NCBI RefSeq assembly: GCF_007197645.1
Contig: NZ_VKGK01000039.1
Location: forward strand, 1 to 47,054
DNA length: 47,054 nucleotides
Source: Shewanella hanedai
GTDB lineage: Bacteria; Pseudomonadota; Gammaproteobacteria; Enterobacterales; Shewanellaceae
Reading direction: 5' to 3'
Part shown: positions 23,990-30,947 of the stretch, one piece after another
How the letters are laid out: each line of letters opens with the position of its first letter
How positions within the stretch are numbered: the stretch's first letter is position 1
Position numbers and translations under genes: made by a program
Notes under the pieces: generated by a model
The model's database searches: none
What the model was told of the DNA's origin: nothing
The model's input: only the letters and a program-made list of their open reading frames with translations

Positions 23990-25693
23990 TTAAAAGCTGG
24001 TGACGCGATTGACTTCAGTAATACTGGTTACGCCTTGAGTCACTTTTAACAAACCCGATCCTCGTAGGTCTCGCATTCCCTGTTCTTTGGCTTGAGTGGC
24101 GATTTGTAAAGAGTTCCCTCCCTCCATAATAGTCCTCGCTATCTCATCTGACATCTTCATCACCTCATAGATGCCGACTCGCCCTTTGTAACCAGCAGAG
24201 CATAAATCACATCCTATCGGTTTATACAGGGTCATGCCCTCATCAATTTGTGCCTGTTTAAAACCGAGACGTAATAACTCGTGCTCGGGAATCTCTTCCG
24301 GTTGTTTACACTCGGGGCACAGTCGGCGCGCCAAGCGCTGGGCAATAATCAAGTTGACTGAGCTGGCAATATTATAGCCAGGCACGCCCATGTTGATTAA
24401 GCGGGTGAGCGTTTCTGCTGCTGAATTAGTGTGCAAGGTTGACAGCACTAGGTGACCCGTTTGTGCCGCTTTAATGGCGATTTCGGCGGTTTCTAAATCA
24501 CGAATTTCCCCCACCATCACCACATCAGGGTCTTGTCGTAAAAATGATCGCAGTGCTGCGGGGAAAGTCAGTCCCGCTTTAAGGTTGATGTGAACCTGGT
24601 TAACACCTTCTAAGTTTATCTCTACCGGATCTTCGGCGGTGGAGATATTGCGCTCTTCGGTATTAAGGATGTTAAGGCCTGTATAGAGGGATACGGTTTT
24701 CCCCGAGCCTGTAGGACCTGTGACTAAAATCATGCCTTGTGGTTTCGCCAGCATCTCTTCGTAGAGTTGTCGTTGATCATCTTCATAACCCAGTTTTTCA
24801 ATCCCTAATTGTGCTGAAGATGAATCAAGAATACGCATCACTATCTTTTCTCCCCAAATGGTGGGGAGAGTACTGACACGAAAATCGATTGATTTAGTTC
24901 GTGATAGTTTCATCTTGATGCGACCATCTTGTGGTACACGCCGCTCGGCAATATCCAGTTTAGACATCACTTTTAAGCGGGCAGATATGCGGTTAGACAG
25001 ATTGACAGGGGGCTCTGAAACTTCATGTAAGATACCATCGATACGAAAACGAATTCGATAGCGTTTCTCATAGGGTTCAAAATGCAGATCTGATGCGCCT
25101 TTGCGGATTGCATCAGTGAGAATCTTATTGATATAGATAACAATAGGGGCATCATCACTACTCTCACCTGCAGTATCTTCATTACTCTTGTCTTCGACTT
25201 CAATCCCCGCCAGCGCACCTTCATCTATGCCACTGATGTCTAAACCGGATATATCATCTTCGAGCACTTTTTCTAATGCTTTGGTGAGTTTATCATCTTC
25301 AACCAGTATTGCTTCGGCATGCAGGCCTGCACTGAATTGAAAATCTTCTAAGGCGGTAATATTCGTGGGGTCTGAAGTGCCAATATAGAGTCGATTACCG
25401 CGTTTAAAAAGTGGTAAACACTTATGTTTTTCAATTAGCTTTTTATTAAGAAACTCTTCGGGAATGCTGGCGATATCGAATTCATCGAGATCCAATAACG
25501 GTGTGCCGTATTCCTCATAACAGAGCTCAGCAATCTCTCGAGCTGATACGAGCTTTTCAGTGATAATTGTTGAAACTAGAGATTGTTTGGTTTGTCTAGA
25601 TTTAGTTATAGCGGAAGCAATCTGCTCTTGTGTTAGCAAATTTTTTCGGATGAATAACGTCGATAAGCCTAGATGAAGGCCTGTTGTTGGCAT
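23990..25693 (-). CDS. pilB: Type IV pilus assembly ATPase
   Basis: 567 residues. Hexameric cytosolic ATPase that powers pilus extension. An N-terminal T2SSE_N/MshEN-type domain (~1-150) precedes the secretion-ATPase core, with ASDLHFEPYEKRYRIRFRIDG, the Walker A GPTGSGKT, the Asp box, Walker B PDVVMVGEIRD and a His box (GHLVLSTLHTNSA). A four-Cys zinc site follows (CPEC ... CDLC). All motor motifs are intact. It follows pilA after a 15-bp inverted repeat that probably reduces read-through. Confidence 0.97.
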   Translation of the reverse strand: MPTTGLHLGLSTLFIRKNLLTQEQIASAITKSRQTKQSLVSTIITEKLVSAREIAELCYEEYGTPLLDLDEFDIASIPEEFLNKKLIEKHKCLPLFKRGNRLYIGTSDPTNITALEDFQFSAGLHAEAILVEDDKLTKALEKVLEDDISGLDISGIDEGALAGIEVEDKSNEDTAGESSDDAPIVIYINKILTDAIRKGASDLHFEPYEKRYRIRFRIDGILHEVSEPPVNLSNRISARLKVMSKLDIAERRVPQDGRIKMKLSRTKSIDFRVSTLPTIWGEKIVMRILDSSSAQLGIEKLGYEDDQRQLYEEMLAKPQGMILVTGPTGSGKTVSLYTGLNILNTEERNISTAEDPVEINLEGVNQVHINLKAGLTFPAALRSFLRQDPDVVMVGEIRDLETAEIAIKAAQTGHLVLSTLHTNSAAETLTRLINMGVPGYNIASSVNLIIAQRLARRLCPECKQPEEIPEHELLRLGFKQAQIDEGMTLYKPIGCDLCSAGYKGRVGIYEVMKMSDEIARTIMEGGNSLQIATQAKEQGMRDLRGSGLLKVTQGVTSITEVNRVTSF

Positions 25694-25726
25694 TGAAATA
25701 CCTTTAAAATCGTGTGGGCAATAACG

Positions 25727-25769
25727 AAATAGAAAGTCAAACCGTTACGTTACATTTGACTTTCTATTT
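25727..25769 (-). terminator. Perfect 15-bp inverted repeat between pilA and pilB (probable partial terminator)
   Basis: AAATAGAAAGTCAAA (25727-25741) and TTTGACTTTCTATTT (25755-25769) form a perfect stem with a 13-nt loop, immediately after the pilA stop. Downstream on the minus strand only a short T-rich stretch follows. It probably lets pilin mRNA accumulate above pilBCD. Confidence 0.7.
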
Positions 25770-25781
25770 TATGTCCAAGCT

Positions 25782-26234
25782 TTATTTAATGTTGGCACCA
25801 CTTTTACACAAGACAAGGTCAGCATCAGTGCCGGTTGCACCTTTATCCATAGCTAGCGTAACTGCTCCAGCAGTAGAGAATGTTGCAGTAAGAACACATT
25901 TTTTCTCTGTCCATACCAATGTCAAACCTTTATCTTGGGCTACATCTGCTGCAGCAATTGCTGTAAATTGCTGATTTTTATTAACTTCTTCTGGTATGTC
26001 TACACAGCCAATACCTGTTTGAATACAAGTTGCAATTTTGGTCGCAAAAGTATTAACACCTTTAACGGATGAGCCACCTTGTGCGGTTGTGACATAATCT
26101 TTATACGCAGGTAGTGCAACAGCGGCGAGAATACCGATAATTGCAACAACGATCATTAATTCAATAAGGGTAAAACCCTTAGCTTGCTTGTTCATTTTCT
26201 TGCTTAAGCTGTTTTTAAAATTAGTGCCTTTCAT
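25782..26234 (-). CDS. pilA: Type IV major prepilin
   Basis: 150 residues. The class III signal AKG/FTLIEL is cut after Gly20 by PilD, giving a 130-residue mature pilin with N-terminal Phe, Glu5 and the hydrophobic assembly helix MIVVAIIGILAAVALPAY. The ATG at 26234 has GGAG 7 bases upstream, so the 20-residue leader seems real, although it is long for a type IVa pilin (usually 6-10). An internal ATG at codon 14 would give a short leader but has no good ribosome site. Four cysteines (CIQTGIGC, KKCVL, LVLCKSG) can form two disulfides, the last pair closing the C-terminal loop. A -10-like TATACT lies at 26283-26278 on the minus strand. Confidence 0.95.
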   Translation of the reverse strand: MKGTNFKNSLSKKMNKQAKGFTLIELMIVVAIIGILAAVALPAYKDYVTTAQGGSSVKGVNTFATKIATCIQTGIGCVDIPEEVNKNQQFTAIAAADVAQDKGLTLVWTEKKCVLTATFSTAGAVTLAMDKGATGTDADLVLCKSGANIK

Positions 26235-27078
26235 TATCTATCTCCGTCGACAAACATAGAGCATCATTCGTACATGTAGTATAGACCACTTAGTTGGGTG
26301 CTCCTGCGCTAGCTGTTTCATCCTGAATCAATCGAGTTTATAAGTTGGCTTGTTATCAAATTCACCAGTTAAGGTCAAACAGTGAACTCTCAATTGGCCT
26401 ATAAATCGGTCGGTAACTGAGTGTCAAAATATGTCGTTATTAATGTGTCTCTGTTTTACGTCAATTTGCTAACTGTTGTAAGTATGTTACACCCTGCGGT
26501 GTAAATTTGTTGTAGCTTTATTTCGGCAAACCGTACCTTGTTTCTCCTCCCATTCAGCACCAATAGTTATCCAGTTTTGAAAGGTTGAGCTGCTCTTTTA
26601 AAGTGAAACTTAAGTGAGCTTAAGTTGAGGCTGACCGAAATGGCCATCTCGCCTACGTCCAAAGTTAGTATAAAGTTAACGGGATTGGAATGCATTTTTA
26701 CAATAAAGTGCTAATTCGGTGGTAAATTAGTCTGTAGATGTATTTTTTATGTTGAAAAGGTTCTAACATTTTTTTGTCTCTGTATGAAAAAGTGACGATT
26801 TTCCTTTGTTCGTCAATTTTTAGTCACTCATTCTATGCCGAGGTCCGCTAGGCATTTTTATTTGATGTTTTGTATTGAACGTTAAAGTTGCTCAAATGTT
26901 GAGCGCTTGTGTGTGGATAAATAGGCAAGCTCATCGGCCAAATAATAAACAGTCTTGGTGTTCAGTATTAAGGATGATTTTTCATACAGGGAGAAGATAA
27001 CCTCTGGGCTATTTAGGCTTTAATAATTTGGTTGGTAATAGCCTGTCACTTTTGGACAGGCTTAACTTTTGTAGGAGT
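26235..27078. other. 844-bp gap between pilA and nadC
   Basis: No credible protein gene. It holds the pilA leader at the left and weakly paired sequence after nadC at the right (GCCTGTC/GACAGGC, 27041-27061). In the middle are two plus-strand hairpin-plus-T signals: 26749-26775 and 26834-26857 (ATGCC/GGCAT followed by TTTTT). The gap is unusually long for this otherwise compact region. Confidence 0.6.
26710..26775 (+). ncRNA. Possible short RNA in the pilA-nadC gap
   Basis: TTAACG (26676-26681) and TACAAT (26699-26704) lie 17 bp apart. The predicted transcript begins with a CTAATT/AATTAG hairpin (26711-26730) and ends in a bulged hairpin ATGTTGAA/TTC-AACAT followed by seven T (to 26775). The total is about 65 nt. 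The -35 box is weak, so this is only a candidate. Confidence 0.35.
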
Positions 27079-27969
27079 TTAGCTTTTAAGTCGAAGTGAG
27101 AGATCTAATGCTCGAACATGTTTTGTCAGAGCGCCGACTGATATGTAATCGACACCGGTTTTAGCGAAGTGACCTATGGTCTCAAGTGTCACATTACCAG
27201 AGACTTCAAGTTTGGCCTGTTGGGCGTTAGGAAGACGCTTATTTAGCTCTACAGCTTCAATCATCATGGTTACATCGAAATTATCCAGCATAATGACGTC
27301 AGAGCTTGCTTCTAATGCTTGCTGAAGCTCTAAAATATTTTCAACTTCAACTTCTACTAGCTTGTCTGGATAGAGTTCCCGAGCCTTTGATATCGCCTGA
27401 GCTATACCGCCACAGGCCATAATGTGGTTCTCTTTGATAAGAAAAGCATCGAATAGACCGATACGGTGATTTTTACCACCGCCGCAGGTAACGGCATATT
27501 TCTGGGCGGTTCTTAGACCTGGAATAGTCTTTCTGGTATCAAGAAGCTTGGTATTGGTTGCTGCTATTCTGTCTGTGTACTGTTTAGTTAATGTCGCGAC
27601 ACCTGAAAGCGTTTGAATAAAGTTCATCGCAGTACGTTCGCCAGTAAGAATCGCTCTAGCCGGACCAGAAAGTTCACAAAGGAGCTGATTATGCACTAAA
27701 AGATCGCCATCATCCACATGCCAATGCAACGCGACTTCACCGCCTAATTGATTAAAAACTTGTTCGGCCCATGCTTTGCCGCAAAAGACGCCCTCTTCTC
27801 GAGTAATTAAGCTGGCTTGAGCATATCTGTCTGCTGGTATTAATTGTGCGGTAATATCTGCTGATGATCTATCTAGAGCGCTCCCCTTATTGGATGTACT
27901 CTCATCCTGATAGCCTAAGTCTTCTTCGAGTGCGATTTTAACGGCAAGTCTTATGTCATTTTCCAACAT
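27079..27969 (-). CDS. nadC: Quinolinate phosphoribosyltransferase (decarboxylating)
   Basis: 296 residues (E. coli 297). Converts quinolinate and PRPP to nicotinate mononucleotide in de novo NAD synthesis. Signature segments: ALEEDLGYQD, LSGPARAILTGERTAMNFIQTLSGVAT, the active-site LLDTRKTIPGLRTAQKYAVTCGGGKNHR with substrate-binding Arg/Lys, FLIKENH, VEVEN, IMLDN and LEVSGNV. AAGGA precedes the ATG. Divergent from ampD and upstream of the pil genes, as nadC/ampD and ppdD-hofBC are in E. coli. Confidence 0.97.
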   Translation of the reverse strand: MLENDIRLAVKIALEEDLGYQDESTSNKGSALDRSSADITAQLIPADRYAQASLITREEGVFCGKAWAEQVFNQLGGEVALHWHVDDGDLLVHNQLLCELSGPARAILTGERTAMNFIQTLSGVATLTKQYTDRIAATNTKLLDTRKTIPGLRTAQKYAVTCGGGKNHRIGLFDAFLIKENHIMACGGIAQAISKARELYPDKLVEVEVENILELQQALEASSDVIMLDNFDVTMMIEAVELNKRLPNAQQAKLEVSGNVTLETIGHFAKTGVDYISVGALTKHVRALDLSLRLKS

Positions 27970-28310
27970 GGTTGATGTCCTTGAACTACTACAAATGAAC
28001 AGATTAAGAGTCTGGGTTGTTCCTAACGACTACGAATGACATAGCAGACGTTAGCGCGTAGATAATAACAACATTGATGCAGAAAGTAGAGACTGAAAGG
28101 GCAAGTTAGAGGGATGGATGTTTACGTACGTTAAATTAGTTTGTGATTAATGGGGGGAGTCTTTGTTTGCTCTTGATTTACTATTTCACTCCACTTGTGA
28201 TCTAGTTAAGAATTACCATTCTGTGTGTTGTCATTATCAATGTTCTTCTCTGTTGGTGATCTAACTGATAAAATGTTCATCATTGATGCATTGTATTAAA
28301 GGCTAACTCG
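27970..28310. other. Divergent nadC/ampD intergenic region
   Basis: 341 bp with the starts of two divergent genes. An AT-rich TAAAAT lies at about 28269, with a poor -35 partner. I see no operator, riboswitch or hairpin that stands out. Confidence 0.4.
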
Positions 28311-28889
28311 TTGTCGATAAATATAAAAAATCCGATGAAGGTAAACGCTGGCTGGATTAAGGAAGGAGTCAGAAAATGCCCCTCTCCTTATTTCAATACA
28401 CGCCCTGAAAATGAAGTGAGTCTGCTGGTTATCCATAATATTAGTTTACCTGCTGGCTGCTTCGGGACACCTTTTGTTGATCAACTTTTTCAAGGTTGCT
28501 TAGATCTCGAGGCTGATAGCAGTTTTGCTGATTTAAAGGGATTAGAGGTATCGGCTCACTTTATGATCCGCAGAGATGGGGAGATAGTACAGTATGTCTC
28601 CTGTGACGAACGTGCATGGCATGCTGGTGTTTCAGAACACTTAGGGCGGCAAGGTTGCAATGATTTTGCTATCGGCATAGAGTTGGAAGGTACTGATTTT
28701 CAGGTTTATACAGAGGCTCAATATCAAGAGCTAATTAAGCTGACTCTTGCCTTGTTCGCCGCATATCCTATGCTAAATACGGATAAGCTAGTTGGTCATC
28801 GTGATATTGCACCAGGGCGAAAAACTGATCCAGGTGATATCTTCGATTGGGTAACATATAAAGATGGTCTGAACAAAGCGTTGAACTGA
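28311..28889 (+). CDS. ampD: 1,6-anhydro-N-acetylmuramoyl-L-alanine amidase
   Basis: 192 residues. A cytosolic zinc amidase that removes peptides from anhydro-muropeptides during cell-wall recycling; its loss classically derepresses ampC. Zinc ligands H42 (VIHNIS), H163 (GHRDIAPGRKTDPG) and D173 are present, with catalytic Glu124 in AIGIELEG and the conserved SAHFMIRRDGEIVQYV and AWHAG. The start TTG at 28311 has AAAGG 8 bases upstream; an ATG at codon 9 has none. Probably co-transcribed with ampE 72 bp downstream. Confidence 0.95.
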   Translation: MSINIKNPMKVNAGWIKEGVRKCPSPYFNTRPENEVSLLVIHNISLPAGCFGTPFVDQLFQGCLDLEADSSFADLKGLEVSAHFMIRRDGEIVQYVSCDERAWHAGVSEHLGRQGCNDFAIGIELEGTDFQVYTEAQYQELIKLTLALFAAYPMLNTDKLVGHRDIAPGRKTDPGDIFDWVTYKDGLNKALN

Positions 28890-28961
28890 TCATCTGGTAC
28901 TGTTTGGGTTGCACTTCTGGTGTGCTATCAGGGACAAACAATAGAATTTAAGGAATATACG

Positions 28962-29813
28962 ATGGCACTTTTCTCATTACTCGTGGCGATCCTGATAGAG
29001 AGGTTAAAGCTTCTACCACAATCTTGGCAATTTGATTCTATTCTCAACCTCTACTCTAAGACACTTTTTGGTGATAAACAGCTTAACTCTGATGTCATGA
29101 TGGCGCTTGCATTAGTGTTACCAGCTATTGCTGTGCAAGTGATGATGTGGGCCGTAAATGGCATGTTTTGGGGTGGCCTGAGCCTGATCTTATGGGTGGC
29201 AATTTCGATACTATGTTTTAGCCATCAGAAGCAGAGAGTATTATTTAAGCGTTATATGCTGGCAGCGTGCAGAGGCGATACTCAGGCTTGTTATCACTTT
29301 GCTGACGCGCTCGATCCAAGTGTTTCCTTGGAGGCGGTTTCAGAGACGGAATTAGGTGCTAAAGTTGGTCAAAGTGCTGCGTGGTTAAACTATCGTTTTT
29401 ATGGCGCTGTCGCTGTTTTCTTGATTTTTCTAGGGCCAGCGGGGGCTGTTTTCTACTGTACCGCTCGTTATTTTTCCGATGAGAATAAAGAGCACAAACT
29501 CGATCTACCTTTAGTTGACGATGTGTTGATGTTACTTGATTGGCTACCTAGTCGGATTTTGGCTTTTGGTTATGTCCTCAGTGGGCAATTCTCACAGGCT
29601 TCTGCTCGTTGGGGTCAATATGCTTTTAATATTCGCAGTACAGCAAGGGATATAGTGACGCAAGTTGCTTCGGCAGCTGAGCCTGAACCAGAGACATCAA
29701 CAGCCCCTATCTGTACACAATCTACATTAGCCTTGCTTCAGCTAAGTAAACGAAACTTTATTCTTTTGCTTGTTTGTTTGTCGTTGTTGACGATATTTGG
29801 TGTTGTGGCATAG
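28962..29813 (+). CDS. ampE: AmpE-like inner-membrane protein
   Basis: 283 residues (E. coli AmpE 284). Start ATG 28962 with AAGGA 7 bases upstream; it gives the typical MALFSLLVAILIERLKLLPQSWQ. Membrane segments are predicted near 1-15, 40-60, 65-85, 140-165 and at the C-terminus. The cytosolic stretch FKRYMLAACRGDTQACYHFADAL and YRFYGAVAVFLIFLGPAGAVFY are family features. Its biochemical function is not settled; it is linked to AmpD and beta-lactamase signalling by operon context. Confidence 0.93.
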   Translation: MALFSLLVAILIERLKLLPQSWQFDSILNLYSKTLFGDKQLNSDVMMALALVLPAIAVQVMMWAVNGMFWGGLSLILWVAISILCFSHQKQRVLFKRYMLAACRGDTQACYHFADALDPSVSLEAVSETELGAKVGQSAAWLNYRFYGAVAVFLIFLGPAGAVFYCTARYFSDENKEHKLDLPLVDDVLMLLDWLPSRILAFGYVLSGQFSQASARWGQYAFNIRSTARDIVTQVASAAEPEPETSTAPICTQSTLALLQLSKRNFILLLVCLSLLTIFGVVA

Positions 29814-29824
29814 TGTACTTCTTG

Positions 29825-29848
29825 AGGAGACCTTTCTGGTCTCCTTTA
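29825..29848 (+). terminator. Terminator of ampDE
   Basis: AGGAGACC-TTTCT-GGTCTCCT hairpin followed by TT, 11 bases after the ampE stop. The T run is short, so termination may be incomplete. Confidence 0.8.
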
Positions 29849-30054
29849 CTAAATTATAATATTTCTTATACGCACTTTTCATGTCTTTTTTCATTTAAAT
29901 CAAGCTATTTATATAGCTGTTTCTTTGCTCGTGCTCATACTTAAGTTTCATTTTGGTGACAATGGTCTGACCGCAAATAGGTCCGTTTTCGGCTATGCTC
30001 ACACATCGACGGTTTGCATGATTCTGATCACAAGCTAGACATTCAAAATGTGAT

Positions 30055-30097
30055 TTGATAAAGTGCGCGCAGTCAACTAAATTGGTAAGACCAATTT
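30055..30097 (+). promoter_or_regulatory. pdhR promoter overlapped by a PdhR operator
   Basis: TTGATA (30055-30060) and TAAATT (30078-30083) are 17 bp apart. A perfect palindrome AAATTGGT-AAG-ACCAATTT (30079-30097) covers the -10 and the start region. It matches the E. coli PdhR consensus (ATTGGTnnnACCAAT), so autorepression relieved by pyruvate is expected. A half-similar sequence (ATGGTCTGACCGC) occurs at 29962-29974. Confidence 0.88.
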
Positions 30098-30118
30098 ACA
30101 ATAGGAGCTGAGGGCCAC

Positions 30119-30871
30119 ATGGCTTATAGCAAAATAAACCAGCCGAAAATATCCGATGTCATTATGGGTCAGTTGGAGCAGATGATTCTTGAAGGAAGCC
30201 TTCAACCGGGTCAGAAGCTACCACCGGAACGTGAACTTGCGCTTCAATTTGAAGTGTCACGACCATCACTACGTGAGGCGATTCAAAAGCTTGAAGCTAA
30301 AGGTCTGCTTATGCGTCGTCAAGGTGGTGGAACTTATGTGAAAGAGCAATTGTGGCAGAGTTTGGCTGATCCAATCGTGGAACTGATGCATAGCGATTCT
30401 GAGAGTCAGTATGACTTACTGGAATTTCGTCACGCAACAGAAGGCATGATGGCTTATTTTGCTGCACTTCGCGGCACCGATGCTGATATGCAAAATATTA
30501 AGCGCACTATCATGGATGTTGAGGCTGCTAACGAGATTGAATTGCAAGCCAAGGCGATTGTGTGTTTCTACCGAGCGGTTGCAGAGGCGTCACATAACGT
30601 CGCTATGCTTCACCTCGTATTAAGTTTATCTCCTGTGCTACATAAGAATGTGGCGCAGAACTTGGAACTTCTGGATCGGAGAGAGGAAGCGTCCACTATG
30701 GCGAATGATCACAGGCGAGCTTTACTCGCTGCTATCGTTCGTCGTGATCCTGATGCAGCACGAGAAGCCTCGAATGAACACCTAAGTTACATCGAGGAAG
30801 TCATGTTGTCTGTGAGGGAAGAAGATAGTCGGTTGCAGCGAAGCTTGCGCCGTTTAAAAAGTGGTGCTTAA
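30119..30871 (+). CDS. pdhR: Pyruvate dehydrogenase complex repressor
   Basis: 250 residues, FadR-type GntR family. Winged helix at ~8-75 (GSLQPGQKLPPERELALQFEVSRPSLREAIQKLEAKGLL with RRQGGGTYV) and a C-terminal helical FCD ligand domain (~95-235). It represses the pdh operon when pyruvate is low. First gene ahead of aceE-aceF, with a 76-bp gap and the operator at its own promoter. Confidence 0.96.
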   Translation: MAYSKINQPKISDVIMGQLEQMILEGSLQPGQKLPPERELALQFEVSRPSLREAIQKLEAKGLLMRRQGGGTYVKEQLWQSLADPIVELMHSDSESQYDLLEFRHATEGMMAYFAALRGTDADMQNIKRTIMDVEAANEIELQAKAIVCFYRAVAEASHNVAMLHLVLSLSPVLHKNVAQNLELLDRREEASTMANDHRRALLAAIVRRDPDAAREASNEHLSYIEEVMLSVREEDSRLQRSLRRLKSGA

Positions 30872-30947
30872 AACCTGACTACAGGTAAGCGCTAGAACAT
30901 ATTCTGAAAATCCAAATTTCATAACGTATATAGGGAAGGACAGCAAA

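Noticed and set aside
26235..26400. Sigma-54 promoter for pilA
   Set aside because: No GG-N10-GC element of the right form was found; only a TATACT -10-like box is visible.
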